Assembly (NCBI GenBank): GCA_016882265.1
Contig: VGVB01000011.1
Span: forward strand, 1 to 64,000
DNA length: 64,000 nucleotides
Direction: 5' to 3'
From: Gammaproteobacteria bacterium
GTDB lineage: Bacteria; Pseudomonadota; Gammaproteobacteria; Steroidobacterales; Steroidobacteraceae
A program made the position numbers and the translations under genes. The number at the start of each line of letters is the position of its first letter. Within the stretch, counting starts at the first letter, position 1. This document shows positions 16,028 through 26,015 of the stretch, piece by piece. The notes under the pieces were generated by a model. The model had not been told where the DNA came from. It saw only the letters and a list, made by a program, of their open reading frames with translations, and did not search any database.

Positions 16028-19000
16028 ATGCCAGGTTCCATCCCGGCCGCGCGCCGGGAGCTGATTGACCGGATCGCCGCCCGCGCGCGCCGCAGCGCAA
16101 CTCCGCGCCTGCCGGTCGCCGCCGCCCGCTTCACGCGGCTCTTCTATCGCGGCGTCTCCGAGCTCGACCTTGCCGCCCGCAACGCGACCGACCTCGCCGG
16201 CGCCGCGCTGTCGCTGCTCGCGTTCGGACTGCGGCGCCGGGCCGGGCGCCCGCTGCTGCGCGTGTTCAACCCCGAACCGCGGCGCGATGGCTTCCACTCC
16301 CCGCACACGGTCATCGCGCTGATCACCGACGACATGCCGTTCCTGGTCGATTCGCTCGGCATCGTCTGCACCCAGGCAGGCCTGGCGGTGCGCCTGCTCG
16401 CGCATCCGGTGCTGTCGGTCACCCGCGACCGGCGCGGTCGTCTGCGCGGCGTGTACCTCGACGACGCGCCACGCGGCGCGCGCGCCGAGTCCTGGCAGTT
16501 CATCGAGGTCGAGCGGGAACCGGATCCGGAGCGCCGCGCGGCATTGGAGCAACGGCTGCGCGCGACACTCGCCGACGTGCGCCGCGCGACCCGCGACTGG
16601 CGCCGGATGCGGGCCCGCGCGCTGGCGCTCGCCACCGAATTCGGCACGCCCCCGCGCGGTGTTCCGGCGCGCGAGGCCAGCGAGACACGGGCGCTGCTCG
16701 AGTGGATGGAGGACAACCACTTCACGCTGCTCGGTTACCGCGAGTACCGGTTGCGCCGCGGTCGCGGCCACGACCGGCTCGAAGCCGTGCCGGCCACCGG
16801 GCTCGGGCTGCTGCGCAGCGGACAGCGGCGCCGCCACGCCGTCCTGCTGCGCGGCGAGGTGCGCGACTTCGCGCGGGCGCCGGAGCCGCTGATCATCACC
16901 AAGGCCAACTCCGTCTCCACCGTGCACCGGGCCACCTATCTCGACTACGTCGGCGTGAAGTCCTTCGACGCGGCCGGCCGTGTCACCGGCGAGCGCCGCT
17001 TCATCGGCCTGTGGACCTCGAGCGCCTACAGCCAGAGCCCGCATGCGATCCCGGTGCTGCGCCACAAGGTGCAGCGCGTCATCGCGCGCTTCGGTCCGCT
17101 GGCCTCCAGTCACGACAGCAAGGCGGTCGCGCACGTCATCGAAGCCTTCCCGCGCGACGAGCTGTTCCAGGCCAGCGTCGCCGATCTCGCGCGGATGGTG
17201 CGCGGCATCGTCAACCTGTACGAGCGCGCGCAGGTGCGCCTGTTCGTGCGCCGTGACGTGTTCGGGCGCTTCCAGTCGTGCCTGATCTACGTGCCGCGCG
17301 ACCGCTACAACACGCAGGTGCGCGAGCGCATCGAACGCCTCGCCCTGGAGGCTTTCGGCGGTCAGGCGGTCGAGTCCCAGGTGCAGCTTTCGGAATCGGT
17401 GCTGGCGCGCGTGCACCTGCTGGTGCGCACGCCGCCGGGCGCCCGCCAGCGCCTGGACGTCGCCGAACTGGAACAGTGCATCCGCGCGACGGTGCGGACC
17501 TGGCAGGATCACCTGCGCGACCATGTGCTGGCCGAGCGGGACGAGGTCAGCGCGCGCCGCCTGCTGCGGGCCTGGGGAGCGGCCTTCCCGGCCGCTTACC
17601 AGGAAGACACCGCGGCAGCCGCGGCGCTCGCCGACATCGGGTATCTCGAGACGCTGGCCAGCAGCGCCGACGGACTGCACCTGCACCTGTACCGGCGACC
17701 GGAGCAGCCGCGGCACAAGATCCAGCTCAAGCTGTACCGCCGCGAGCGCCCGATTCCGATTTCCGACGTATTGCCCACGATCGAGAACCTCGGCCTGCGC
17801 CTGATCAGCGAGCGGCCCTACGCGGTCGCGGCGCCGGCCGGCCGGTTCTGGATCCAGGACTTCGAGCTCGAGCACCCGCGCGGCGTGCACATCGAACTCG
17901 CCAGCGACGGGCCGCGCCTGCGCGCGACGCTCACTCACGTCTGGCTCGGCGACGCTGACAACGACGGCTTCAACCGCCTGGTGCTGGCCGCCGATCTCGA
18001 CTGGCGCGAGGTGACCGTGCTGCGCGGCTATGCGCGCTGGTTCGTGCAGCTCGGGCTGCCGCTGTCGCAGGCCTCCATGGAAGAGGCACTGGCCAGCAAC
18101 GCTGCCGCCGCGAGCGCATTGCTGCGCCTGTTCCGCGCGCGCTTCGATCCGATCGCTGACCGGGCCGGCGCGCGTCGCGCCGCGGGCCGCGAGCGGCGCC
18201 GCTTCGCCCGCCTGCTCGCGCGCGTCGTGCGCGGGGACGACGACCGGATCCTGCGCGCCTTCCACGCCGCGATCGAGGCCACGGTGCGCACCAACTGGTT
18301 CCAGGGCGCCGCCGGCGGAGCCCGGCGGCCGGCCCTCGCGCTGAAGCTCGAGCCCCGGCGGATCGCCGAGGTGCCGCGGCCGCGGCCGATGTTCGAGATC
18401 TTCGTGCACGCACCGCGCTTCGAGGGCGTGCACCTGCGCATGGGCCGCGTCGCGCGCGGCGGCATCCGCTGGTCGGACCGGCGCGAGGACTTCCGCACCG
18501 AGATCCTCGGGCTGATGAAGGCACAGAACGTCAAGAACACGGTGATCGTGCCGGTCGGCGCCAAGGGCGGCTTCGTGCCGCGCCGCCTGCCGGCCGGCCG
18601 CGACGAAGCGCAGCGCGAAGGCACCGAGTGCTATCGCGGCTTCATCCGCGCGCTGCTCGACGTCACCGACAACGTCGTCGCCGGCCGCGTCGTACCGCCG
18701 CCGGACGTGCTGCGCCATGACGGCGACGACCCCTACCTCGTGGTCGCCGCCGACAAGGGCACGGCGACGTTCTCGGATACCGCGAACGCGATTGCCGCCG
18801 AATACGGCTTCTGGCTCGGCGATGCTTTTGCCTCCGGCGGCTCGGCCGGCTACGACCACAAGCAGATGGCCATCACGGCGCGCGGCGCCTGGGAGTCGGT
18901 GCAGCGGCACTTCCGCGAGCTCGGCGTCGACCTGCGCAACACGGACTTCACCGTCGCCGGCATCGGCGACATGTCCGGTGACGTGTTCGGCAACGGCCTG

Positions 19001-20842
19001 CTGCTGTCGCCGCATATCCGCCTGCTCGCCGCCTTCAACCACCAGCACATCTTCCTCGACCCGGATCCGGATGCCGCGGCGAGTTACGCCGAGCGCCGGC
19101 GCCTGTTCCGGCTGCCGCGCTCGGGCTGGGACGACTACGACCGCCGGCGGTTGTCGCCCGGGGGCGGCGTGTATCCGCGCCAGGGCAAGTCGGTGCCGCT
19201 GTCGCCGCAGGCGCGCGCACTGCTCGGAGTCGAGGCCGCCAGCCTGGCGCCGAACGAGGTGATCCGCGCGATCCTGCGCCTGCCGGTGGACCTGCTGTGG
19301 AACGGCGGCATCGGCACCTACGTGCGGGGCAGCGACGAGAGCGAGGCCGCGATCGGCGACCGCAGCAACGACGCGGTGCGCATCACCGGCCGCGAACTGC
19401 GCTGCCGCGTGCTCGGCGAGGGCGGCAATCTCGGCGTCTCGCAGCGCGGCCGGATCGAGTACGCCGAACGCGGCGGCCGCCTGAATACCGACTTCATCGA
19501 CAACTCCGGCGGCGTCAACTGCTCGGACGTCGAAGTCAACCTGAAGATCCTGCTGAACCCGCTGGTCACCGCCGGAGCCTTGTCGCGACCGGCGCGCGAC
19601 CGCCTGCTCGAGCGGATGACCGCTGCAGTCGCCGGCCTGGTGCTGCGCAACAACTATCTGCAGAACCTCGCCATCTCGACGCTGCAGGCGCGCGCCGCCG
19701 AGCGCATCGCCGAACTCGGCCACGTAATCCGCGCGCTCGAACGCTCGGTCGGGCTCGATCGTGCACTCGAGGCGCTGCCGACCGACGAGGAGCTGGTCGA
19801 GCGGCACCGCGCAGGGCTCGGCCTGACCCGGCCGGAACTGGCCATGCTGCTGTCGTATTCGAAGATCTGGCTGTACGAGCAGTTGATCAGCAGCGACGTG
19901 CCCGAGGATCCGTGGCTCGGCACCGAGCTGGTCCGCTACTTCCCGCCGCCGGTCCAGCAGAAATTTCCGCGCCAGATCGCCGCCCACCAGTTGCGCCGCG
20001 AGATCATCGCCACCGCGGTCAGCAACAGCCTGGTCAACCGTATGGGCCCGGTGTTCGCGATCCGCGCCACCGAGGATACCGGCGCCGGCATCGCCAGCGT
20101 CGCGCGCGCCTGGGCGATCGCCCGCGAGATCACCCGGATGCGCGAACTGTGGACCGAGATCGAGGCGCTCGATGACCAGGTGCCGGCAGCGCGCCAGTAC
20201 GACATGCTGTTCGAGACCACGCGCCTGCTGCGCCACCTGAGCTACTGGGTGCTGCGCAACGCCGCGGCCGGTCTGGACATCGAACGGACCGTATCGCGGC
20301 TGGGCCCCGGCCTGCGCGAGCTGCTGCGCGACCTGCCCGAACTGCTGGACGGCGTCGAGGCGGCCAGCTTCGCCCGCGCGCTCGAACGCTTCGGCGGCGA
20401 CGGCGTGCCGGCGCGGGTCGCGCGGCGTGTCGCCAGCATGGGCGCCTTGCATTCCGGCGTCGACATCGTCGAGGTCGCGCTGGCGCGCCGGGTGCCGGTG
20501 CTGAGCGCGGCCCGCGCCTACTTCGGGCTCGGCACCGCGCTCGGCCTCGACTGGATCCGCGCCGAGGTCGAGCGGCTGCCGGTCGAGGGCCGCTGGCAGG
20601 CCATCGCTCGCGCCGCGCTGCGCGAAGAGGCATACTCGCTGCACCGCCGCCTGTGTGACCAGGTGCTCGCCCGCGGCCTGCGCCGCGAGCCGGCCGCCGT
20701 GGTGGCGGCATGGCTGGCGGATGCCGGCGCCGCTGCCGAGGCTGCTGGCCGCCTCATTCAGGAGATGCGTAACGTGGGCACCGCGGATTTTCCGACCCTG
20801 TCCGTCGCGCTGCAGGCCGTGCGGCGCCTGGCCGAGCGCTGA
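16028..20842 (+). CDS. NAD-specific glutamate dehydrogenase, large (about 180 kDa) type
   Basis: The predicted protein has 1,604 residues and belongs to the very large bacterial NAD-GDH family that deaminates glutamate to 2-oxoglutarate. The N-terminal half holds ACT-like regulatory regions ([16 protein letters not shown] at about 105). The catalytic core is at 790-1250, with [29 protein letters not shown] (the active-site K-G-G), [12 protein letters not shown] and NGGIGTY. The helical C-terminus is complete. Start is ATG 16028 rather than upstream codons at about 15977. A consensus -10 (TATAAT, 15969-15974) lies 54 bp upstream. The antisense strand is open for over 6 kb, a GC artefact. Confidence 0.97.
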   Translation: MPGSIPAARRELIDRIAARARRSATPRLPVAAARFTRLFYRGVSELDLAARNATDLAGAALSLLAFGLRRRAGRPLLRVFNPEPRRDGFHSPHTVIALITDDMPFLVDSLGIVCTQAGLAVRLLAHPVLSVTRDRRGRLRGVYLDDAPRGARAESWQFIEVEREPDPERRAALEQRLRATLADVRRATRDWRRMRARALALATEFGTPPRGVPAREASETRALLEWMEDNHFTLLGYREYRLRRGRGHDRLEAVPATGLGLLRSGQRRRHAVLLRGEVRDFARAPEPLIITKANSVSTVHRATYLDYVGVKSFDAAGRVTGERRFIGLWTSSAYSQSPHAIPVLRHKVQRVIARFGPLASSHDSKAVAHVIEAFPRDELFQASVADLARMVRGIVNLYERAQVRLFVRRDVFGRFQSCLIYVPRDRYNTQVRERIERLALEAFGGQAVESQVQLSESVLARVHLLVRTPPGARQRLDVAELEQCIRATVRTWQDHLRDHVLAERDEVSARRLLRAWGAAFPAAYQEDTAAAAALADIGYLETLASSADGLHLHLYRRPEQPRHKIQLKLYRRERPIPISDVLPTIENLGLRLISERPYAVAAPAGRFWIQDFELEHPRGVHIELASDGPRLRATLTHVWLGDADNDGFNRLVLAADLDWREVTVLRGYARWFVQLGLPLSQASMEEALASNAAAASALLRLFRARFDPIADRAGARRAAGRERRRFARLLARVVRGDDDRILRAFHAAIEATVRTNWFQGAAGGARRPALALKLEPRRIAEVPRPRPMFEIFVHAPRFEGVHLRMGRVARGGIRWSDRREDFRTEILGLMKAQNVKNTVIVPVGAKGGFVPRRLPAGRDEAQREGTECYRGFIRALLDVTDNVVAGRVVPPPDVLRHDGDDPYLVVAADKGTATFSDTANAIAAEYGFWLGDAFASGGSAGYDHKQMAITARGAWESVQRHFRELGVDLRNTDFTVAGIGDMSGDVFGNGLLLSPHIRLLAAFNHQHIFLDPDPDAAASYAERRRLFRLPRSGWDDYDRRRLSPGGGVYPRQGKSVPLSPQARALLGVEAASLAPNEVIRAILRLPVDLLWNGGIGTYVRGSDESEAAIGDRSNDAVRITGRELRCRVLGEGGNLGVSQRGRIEYAERGGRLNTDFIDNSGGVNCSDVEVNLKILLNPLVTAGALSRPARDRLLERMTAAVAGLVLRNNYLQNLAISTLQARAAERIAELGHVIRALERSVGLDRALEALPTDEELVERHRAGLGLTRPELAMLLSYSKIWLYEQLISSDVPEDPWLGTELVRYFPPPVQQKFPRQIAAHQLRREIIATAVSNSLVNRMGPVFAIRATEDTGAGIASVARAWAIAREITRMRELWTEIEALDDQVPAARQYDMLFETTRLLRHLSYWVLRNAAAGLDIERTVSRLGPGLRELLRDLPELLDGVEAASFARALERFGGDGVPARVARRVASMGALHSGVDIVEVALARRVPVLSAARAYFGLGTALGLDWIRAEVERLPVEGRWQAIARAALREEAYSLHRRLCDQVLARGLRREPAAVVAAWLADAGAAAEAAGRLIQEMRNVGTADFPTLSVALQAVRRLAER

Positions 20843-20850
20843 GGCCCGCG

Positions 20851-21603
20851 ATGCCGGGCCGTCTCGTGCTGGTACGCCATGGCCAGAGCACCTGGAACCT
20901 CGACAACCTCTTCACCGGCTGGACCGACGTCGACCTGACGCCGCAGGGCTGCGCCGAAGCGCAGGCCGCGGGCCGCCTGCTGCGCGACGACGGTTTCGAC
21001 TTCGACCTCACGCTGACTTCGGTGCTGAAGCGCGCGATCCGCACGCTGTGGCTCATGCTCGACGAGATGGACCGCATGTGGCTGCCGGTCGAGCGCCACT
21101 GGCGGCTCAACGAGCGCCATTACGGCGCGCTGCAGGGCCTCGACAAGGCCGCGACCGCCGCGAAGTATGGCAGCGACCAGGTGCTGGTCTGGCGGCGCAG
21201 CTACGACATTCCGCCGCCGGCACTGACACCGGACGATCCACGGCATCCGCGCTTCGATCGGCGCTACCGCGACGTCGCGCCCGCGGAGCTGCCGGCCACC
21301 GAGGCGCTCAAGGACACGCTGGTGCGCGTGCTGCCGTGCTGGCGCGACCGCATCGCGCCCGCGCTCGCCGCCGGCCGCAACGTACTGATCGTCGCCCACG
21401 GCAACAGCCTGCGCGCGCTGGTGAAGATGCTGGATGGCATGTCCGACGCCGAGATCGTCGGCTGCAACATTCCGACCGGCGTGCCGATCCTGTACGAGCT
21501 GGACGGCGAGCTGCGGCCGGCCGTGCCGCGGCGCTTCCTCGGCGACCCGGCGGCGATCGAGGCCGCGGCACTCGCCGTCGCGCGCCAGGCCGAGAAACGC
21601 TGA
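20851..21603 (+). CDS. gpmA: 2,3-bisphosphoglycerate-dependent phosphoglycerate mutase
   Basis: The predicted protein has 250 residues and interconverts 3- and 2-phosphoglycerate in glycolysis and gluconeogenesis. The phosphohistidine motif [17 protein letters not shown] is at residues 8-24, the second histidine is in [15 protein letters not shown] at about 181, and [12 protein letters not shown] is present, as in the dPGM class. Length equals the E. coli enzyme. ATG 20851 follows the GDH stop by 8 nt, so the two may be cotranscribed. It ends 5 nt before the convergent ferredoxin gene. Confidence 0.96.
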   Translation: MPGRLVLVRHGQSTWNLDNLFTGWTDVDLTPQGCAEAQAAGRLLRDDGFDFDLTLTSVLKRAIRTLWLMLDEMDRMWLPVERHWRLNERHYGALQGLDKAATAAKYGSDQVLVWRRSYDIPPPALTPDDPRHPRFDRRYRDVAPAELPATEALKDTLVRVLPCWRDRIAPALAAGRNVLIVAHGNSLRALVKMLDGMSDAEIVGCNIPTGVPILYELDGELRPAVPRRFLGDPAAIEAAALAVARQAEKR

Positions 21604-21607
21604 GCGG

Positions 21608-21925
21608 CTATTCGTCGGGTGCGATCACCACGCGCAGCCCGTCGAGCTGCTCGTCGAAGCGGAACTGGCACGACAGGCGTGACGCCTCCGGCCGGTAACC
21701 GTCGAGCTGACTGAGCCGCTCGCGTTCATCGTCCTGCATCGCCGGCAGCCGCGCCCGCCAGGGCCCGTCGACATAGACGTGGCAGGTGGCGCAGGAACAC
21801 AGCCCGCCGCAGATCGCGGCGACGCCGTAGTCCAGCTCGCGCAGAGTCTCCATCAGGCTGTGGCCGCGTTTCCCCGGCACGCGATGCTCCCGGCCGCTGC
21901 GGTCCACGACGACGATCTCCGCCAT
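21608..21925 (-). CDS. 2Fe-2S ferredoxin, adrenodoxin-like
   Basis: The predicted protein has 105 residues and is an electron carrier of the vertebrate-type (adrenodoxin/ISC Fdx-like) class. The cluster ligands are the C-x5-C-x2-C motif in [15 protein letters not shown] plus a fourth cysteine in RLSCQFRF. An extra cysteine sits inside the cluster loop. ATG 21925 has AAGGAG nearby. The gene is downstream of the ammonia-lyase gene on the same strand but separated by a stem-loop, so it may be independent. No other ISC genes are near. A partner such as a P450 or hydroxylase is not visible. Confidence 0.9.
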   Translation of the reverse strand: MAEIVVVDRSGREHRVPGKRGHSLMETLRELDYGVAAICGGLCSCATCHVYVDGPWRARLPAMQDDERERLSQLDGYRPEASRLSCQFRFDEQLDGLRVVIAPDE

Positions 21926-21951
21926 CACCACGCTCCTTGTGTGGTCCGGTG

Positions 21952-21979
21952 CCGGTGCGGCCTGCGGCGGCCGCACCGG
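21952..21979 (-). repeat. GC-rich stem-loop between the lyase and ferredoxin genes
   Basis: A perfect 11-bp inverted repeat (CCGGTGCGGCC, 6-nt loop, GGCCGCACCGG) lies in the 105-bp gap. No T-run follows on the minus strand, so it is not a standard intrinsic terminator. A partial copy of the arm (GCCGCACCGGGG) is repeated just beside it. It could slow or end transcription from the lyase gene. Confidence 0.5.
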
Positions 21980-22030
21980 GGCCGCACCGGGGCCGCAGTT
22001 TGCGCGACGGCGGCGATCCGGCGCAAGCGC

Positions 22031-23683
22031 TCAGGCGGCGAGGTCGACGGCCACGTCCTGCACCGCGACCGCGATGGCGCCGCGTGCCCGGATCGCGTCG
22101 ATCAGGCGCGCGACGTAGCCGCCGAGAAACTGGTCGCGATCGTCGAAGATCAGCGGCCGGTCAGCCCGCGGCGGCACACCGAGCTCGGCGCGCACCGCCT
22201 CGTACAGCACCGCCGTCGCCGGCGACAGCGTGCGCCGCGCGTCACAGGTGCCGGCGACCAGCCGCGACCGCAGGTCGGCGCCCTGCACGGCGAAGATCAG
22301 TGCGTTCGCCAGGTAATGTTCCAGCAGGTCCAGCGAGCGGCGCGCGAGCAGCGCCGCACCCATGCCCTGGCTGTTGACGTTCTGGTTGAACTGCTCGGCA
22401 TGCGTCGGGAAGCGATCCGCGAGCGGCGTCCCGTACCAGGAGATCAGCGGCATGATCGAGTTGCCGGCGGTCTGCAGCGCCTTCAGCCCGAGATTGGTCT
22501 GGTACTCGAGGTTGCCGACCAGGCATGGTGGCAGGCCGTTGCTGAAGGCCGGTTCGACCAGCAGCGCAATCTGCACGTCGAGGTGCTTGGCGACCATGCC
22601 GAGGTGATAGCGCAACTGGTCCATGCCGACGCCGGTGTACTGCGCGAGGAAGTTGCCGCCGTGGTGGACGAAGTCGCCGGCCACGTCGATCAGCGGGTTG
22701 TCGTTGGCCGAGTTGGCCTCGATCTCGATCGCCGCGGCGATCTGGTTGACGCCGTCGATGACCGGGCCGAGGAATTGCGGCAGGCAGCGCAGCGAATAGC
22801 GGTCCTGGACCAGCCGGCCGCGGCGCTGCTCGATGTCGCCGTGCACGGCCTCGAAGGTGAGCCGCGAACCGGCCAGCAGCCGGGCCATGGCCCGCGCCGC
22901 GCGCTGCTGCCCGGGGTGCGGCTTGTGCTCGTGCAGGAACGGCGCGAACGAGTGCGCGGTGCCGGTCAAGGCCTGCAGGTACAGCGCCTGCACGGTCAAC
23001 GCGATCGCCAGCAGGTAGCGCGCCCGGTCGATGCAGTTCGCGGCGATGCCGGTGCACACCGAAGTGCCGTTCGCGAGCGCGAGTCCCTCCTTGGCGGCGA
23101 GCGGGATCGGCGCCAGCCCGAGCCGGCCGAGCGCGGTCGGGGCGTCGAGGATTTCGCCCTGCAGGTTGACCCGGTAATCGCTGCTGACGCCGGCCAGTGC
23201 GCCGGCCATGTAAGCGAGCGGAATCAGGTCGCCGCTCGCGCCGATCGAGCCGAGCTCATGCACCAGCGGCGTCGCGCCCGCGTTGAGGAACGTCGCAAAG
23301 CGCTGCAGGATCTCGAAACGGATGCCGGACACGCCGCGCATCAGGGAATTGGCCCGCAGCAGCAGCGCCGCGCGCACGTCCGGCACCGGCAGCAGCTCGC
23401 CGGCCGTCGCCGACAGGTGGAACACGAGGTTCTGCTGAAGCTGCGCCGCGAGCTCGGGCGGAATGTACTGGTCGGCCATGCCGCCGAACAGCGTGGTCAC
23501 GCCATAGATCGCGCGCCCCGCATCGACGGCGTCCTGGATGTAGGCGCGCGATGCGTCGATGCGCGCGCGTACCGCCGGGTCGTCCGCGAGCTGCACCGGG
23601 GCGCCGCGGGCCACGGCGGCGATATCGGCGATCCTGAGATTCGAGCCGCTGATCGTGATCACTGGGTATTCCCGCCGGGTCAC
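22031..23683 (-). CDS. Aromatic amino acid ammonia-lyase, probably tyrosine ammonia-lyase
   Basis: The predicted protein has 550 residues and belongs to the MIO-dependent histidine/phenylalanine/tyrosine ammonia-lyase family. The MIO prosthetic group forms from Ala149-Ser150-Gly151 in GSIGASGDLIPLAYMAGAL, and the catalytic Tyr is Tyr60 in AIYGVTTLFGG. The selectivity pair is His89-Leu90 in NLVFHLSATAG. In characterised enzymes His-Leu marks tyrosine use (Rhodobacter TAL), Phe-Leu phenylalanine, and Ser-His histidine. Product would be p-coumarate and ammonia. The start GTG 23683 has GGGA upstream; a GTG at 23662 is possible. No hut genes are near, which also speaks against histidine ammonia-lyase. 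An aminomutase activity cannot be excluded. Confidence 0.85.
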   Translation of the reverse strand: MTRREYPVITISGSNLRIADIAAVARGAPVQLADDPAVRARIDASRAYIQDAVDAGRAIYGVTTLFGGMADQYIPPELAAQLQQNLVFHLSATAGELLPVPDVRAALLLRANSLMRGVSGIRFEILQRFATFLNAGATPLVHELGSIGASGDLIPLAYMAGALAGVSSDYRVNLQGEILDAPTALGRLGLAPIPLAAKEGLALANGTSVCTGIAANCIDRARYLLAIALTVQALYLQALTGTAHSFAPFLHEHKPHPGQQRAARAMARLLAGSRLTFEAVHGDIEQRRGRLVQDRYSLRCLPQFLGPVIDGVNQIAAAIEIEANSANDNPLIDVAGDFVHHGGNFLAQYTGVGMDQLRYHLGMVAKHLDVQIALLVEPAFSNGLPPCLVGNLEYQTNLGLKALQTAGNSIMPLISWYGTPLADRFPTHAEQFNQNVNSQGMGAALLARRSLDLLEHYLANALIFAVQGADLRSRLVAGTCDARRTLSPATAVLYEAVRAELGVPPRADRPLIFDDRDQFLGGYVARLIDAIRARGAIAVAVQDVAVDLAA

Positions 23684-23823
23684 TGCGATCCCGACAGGCT
23701 AGTGCAAGCGGCGGAAAGGGGCTTGCGAAGCGCGGCGCCGCGGCGGCCCGCCGCGGCAGGATTGACCTCACCGCGGCCGGGTCGCGGGGATTTCTTGCCG
23801 CCGGCGCGCGCCGCGCCCCGGGG

Positions 23824-24303
23824 TCAGGCGAGCGCCTGCTGCAATGGCAGTACGGTCGTGTACTTGACCTCGCGCAGCGCCAGGCTCGAACGCACGCGGA
23901 CCAGGCCGGGAACCTTGAACAGGAACTCGTGCAGGAAGCGATCGTAGGCCTGGGGGTCCGGCACCACGACCTTCAGCACGTACTCCGACTCGCCCATCAC
24001 CGAGTAGCACTCGACGATCTCGGGTACGCCGGCGACCGACTCCTCGAAGCGGCGGACTTCGTCCTCCTTGTAGCACTGCAATTGCACCGCCGCCCAGGCA
24101 ATGACCTGCAGCCCGATCTTCCCCGGGTCGAGCAGCGTGACATGGCGGCGGATGACGCCGCGGTCCTGCAGCGCCTGCACGCGGCGCCAGCAGGGCGAGG
24201 CCGACATGCCGGCCCGTTCGGCCAGCTCCTGATTCGTGATCCGCCCGTCCTGTTGCAGGATATCGAGCAACCGCGCCTCGCCAGCCGTGAGCTTCCCCAT
24301 CAT
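23824..24303 (-). CDS. Lrp/AsnC family transcriptional regulator
   Basis: The predicted protein has 159 residues: an N-terminal winged helix (LLDILQQDGRITNQELAERA, then GMSASPCWRRVQALQDRGVI) and a C-terminal RAM/ACT effector domain (VAGVPEIVECYSVMGESEYV). Such regulators bind amino acids and control nearby metabolic or transport genes. GGAGG precedes ATG 24303 by 6 nt; a second ATG follows at once. It sits upstream of the ammonia-lyase gene on the same strand (140-bp gap) and 44 bp after the thiamine kinase-like gene. A role in controlling the lyase is plausible from position only. Confidence 0.92.
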   Translation of the reverse strand: MMGKLTAGEARLLDILQQDGRITNQELAERAGMSASPCWRRVQALQDRGVIRRHVTLLDPGKIGLQVIAWAAVQLQCYKEDEVRRFEESVAGVPEIVECYSVMGESEYVLKVVVPDPQAYDRFLHEFLFKVPGLVRVRSSLALREVKYTTVLPLQQALA

Positions 24304-24347
24304 TCCGTCCTCCGCCCCGCCGGGTTCCGGGCGCTGGAGGCGACAGT

Positions 24348-25151
24348 CTACCCGTGCGCTGGCAGCGCGGCCTGCTGCAGCCGGTCGGCCCGCGCTGCCC
24401 AGCCGGCGCACAGCCAGGCAAAGATCTGCGTCAGTACCGGCAGGCGCGGCGCGAGCGCCGCCGCCCCCGGACCATAGCCGGAGAGCAGAGCCTCGACCTC
24501 CCGTGCGTCGAGCTCGTGGTAGCCGATGCAGGCGGCGAGATCGGCCGCCGGATCACCGGGACCTGCATATTCCCAGTCAACCGCGACCAGCGCGCTGCCG
24601 GTGTCGATCAGGTTCCGATGGTGCAGGTCGTGGTGGCAGGGAACCACGACGGCCGGGGGGCCGAGTGCGGCACGCAGCGATGCGAGTTCCGCACTGGTCG
24701 CGGCCACGGTCGCGGCACCGTCCGCCGCCGCCGCGGCGAGGAACCCGGCCGCACGCGCGCCGAAATCCACGAACGCGAGGTCCGGCGGCACCGGCAGCGC
24801 ATGCAGCCGCGCGAACCAGCTACCGAGCCGCCGCAGCAGCGCCGGCTCGTGCAGGTCCGCGCGCGCCAGCGTACGGCCGGCGACAAAGCCGGTGACCAGC
24901 AGACCGGTGGCCGGCTGCACGAACACGAGCGGCGGCGCGAGGCTGCCCGCCGCCGCGAGCTGCTGCATCGCGAATTCACTCCGGTGGTCGACGCCGAGCG
25001 CCACGCCGCCGGCATGCGGCAGCCGTACGACCAGGTCGCGGCCGGCATCGCGAACACGCAGGGCCCGGTTCAGCGGGCCGCCGGGCAGCGGCTGCACGTC
25101 CGGGTCCGTGAGCCCGAGTGCGGCACAGACCTCCGGCGGAATACCGGTCAC
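24348..25151 (-). CDS. Aminoglycoside-phosphotransferase-fold kinase, probable thiamine kinase
   Basis: The predicted protein has 267 residues and is a small-molecule kinase of the APH/choline-kinase fold. The catalytic loop is VPCHHDLHHRNLI, with the Brenner motif H-x-D-x-x-x-x-N, and the metal-binding site is VAVDWEYAGPGDPAADLAA. An N-terminal lobe has VRLPHAGG with a GFVAGRTL hinge. It starts with GTG 25151, overlapping the PnuC-type gene by 4 nt. It is the last gene of a TPP-riboswitch operon, so thiamine (ThiK-like activity) is the likely substrate; choline or another alcohol is the alternative from sequence alone. Confidence 0.8.
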   Translation of the reverse strand: MTGIPPEVCAALGLTDPDVQPLPGGPLNRALRVRDAGRDLVVRLPHAGGVALGVDHRSEFAMQQLAAAGSLAPPLVFVQPATGLLVTGFVAGRTLARADLHEPALLRRLGSWFARLHALPVPPDLAFVDFGARAAGFLAAAAADGAATVAATSAELASLRAALGPPAVVVPCHHDLHHRNLIDTGSALVAVDWEYAGPGDPAADLAACIGYHELDAREVEALLSGYGPGAAALAPRLPVLTQIFAWLCAGWAARADRLQQAALPAHG

Positions 25152-25762
25152 GCGGCCGGACCGAGTGCCGCGCGCCAACTGCGCCAGCCCGCGACCGCGA
25201 GCACGGCGTAGGCGAGGTAGAGCGCGGCGGTGAACACGAGACCCTGGCTGAAGAACAGCAGCGCCAGCCCGCTGTCGATGACGATCCACCACAGCCAGCT
25301 CTCGAGCATCCGTCGCGCCAGCATCCACGTCGCCGCGATACTGGCCCAGGTGCCGAGTGCGTCGGCGACCGGCGCCGCCGCTGCGGCCAAGCGGGCGAGC
25401 AGCGGTGCGGTGACGGCGGTCGCCGCGAGCACCGCGGCCGCGGTCAGAAGCTGCGGCCACAGCGACCAGCGTCGCGGCGCGATCGCCGCTGCGCCCGCCT
25501 CCGGTCGCCACGCCCACCAGCCGTACGCGGCCATCGCGACGTAGATCACCTGCAGCGCGGCCTGCAGCGGCAGCCGCGCCGCGAAGAACACCAGCACGTA
25601 CAGCGCCGTGCCGATACCGCCCGCGATCCAGCACGCGCGCCGCCGCCCGATCGCGAGCACGATGTAGCCGAGGCCGAACAGCACCGCGATCAGCTCGGTG
25701 ACGGAAGTCGCCCGGGCACCGGCAATGAAAGCGTCGAGCAGCGCGCGCGCGAGATCAGTCAC
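25148..25762 (-). CDS. PnuC-family transporter, probable thiamine transporter (PnuT)
   Basis: The predicted protein has 204 residues and about seven membrane helices in the PnuC arrangement (SWEET-like fold). Family marks are TELIAVLFGLGYIVLAIGRR, AALQVIYVAMAAYGWWAW and ESWLWWIVIDSGLALLFF. PnuC carriers import nicotinamide riboside. PnuT relatives under TPP riboswitches import thiamine, and the riboswitch of this operon points that way. The substrate is phosphorylated after entry to trap it, which fits the overlapping kinase gene downstream. Start GTG 25762 overlaps the YkoF-like gene by 8 nt. Confidence 0.88.
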   Translation of the reverse strand: MTDLARALLDAFIAGARATSVTELIAVLFGLGYIVLAIGRRRACWIAGGIGTALYVLVFFAARLPLQAALQVIYVAMAAYGWWAWRPEAGAAAIAPRRWSLWPQLLTAAAVLAATAVTAPLLARLAAAAAPVADALGTWASIAATWMLARRMLESWLWWIVIDSGLALLFFSQGLVFTAALYLAYAVLAVAGWRSWRAALGPAA

Positions 25763-25997
25763 CGCCGCCCAGCACCTTCATCACGAACACCGAGCGCCAC
25801 GGTGCGGCGAAGGTCCGGCCGCATTCCGCAGCGAGCGCCGTGAAGACGCGCTCGAGCTCGCCGCTGACCTGCGTGCTCAACGCGTTGGTCACGACGCGCA
25901 GCTCCGGGTGCGCGTTCAGGCGCTCGATGAAGTCCTGGATCGGCGGGATGAAGTCGCCGGACAACGGATACAGGCTGAGCTCGACGGCGATGTGCAT
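25755..25997 (-). CDS. Single-domain YkoF/thiamine-binding-like protein
   Basis: The predicted protein has 80 residues. It begins with HIAVELSLYPLSGDFIPPIQ, continues FIERLNAHPELRVVTNALST and ends with a short strand. This pattern matches the YkoF/MTH1187 thiamine-binding superfamily (one ferredoxin-like domain of about 90 residues), which binds thiamine or hydroxymethylpyrimidine. The family match is from pattern memory; its place in a TPP-riboswitch operon supports it. ATG 25997 is 18 bp after the receptor stop. Being cytoplasmic (no signal peptide), it may hold incoming thiamine for the kinase. Confidence 0.75.
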   Translation of the reverse strand: MHIAVELSLYPLSGDFIPPIQDFIERLNAHPELRVVTNALSTQVSGELERVFTALAAECGRTFAAPWRSVFVMKVLGGGD

Positions 25998-26015
25998 GAG
26001 GGTCCCCAGGGTCGC

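Noticed and set aside
14375..20644. Minus-strand open frame of about 2,090 codons
   Set aside because: It is antisense to the M20 peptidase, transporter and glutamate dehydrogenase genes, is rich in Gln/Arg/Ala/His low-complexity sequence and has no domain. It reflects third-position GC bias.
21952..21979. Intrinsic terminator for the ammonia-lyase gene
   Set aside because: The stem is strong, but no U-run follows on the transcribed strand, so I recorded it only as a stem-loop.
22031..23683. Histidine ammonia-lyase (hutH)
   Set aside because: The selectivity pair is His-Leu rather than Ser-His, and no other hut genes are in the neighbourhood.
21779..23947. Plus-strand open frame of about 720 codons
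   Set aside because: It is antisense to the ferredoxin and ammonia-lyase genes and shows only GC-biased composition.
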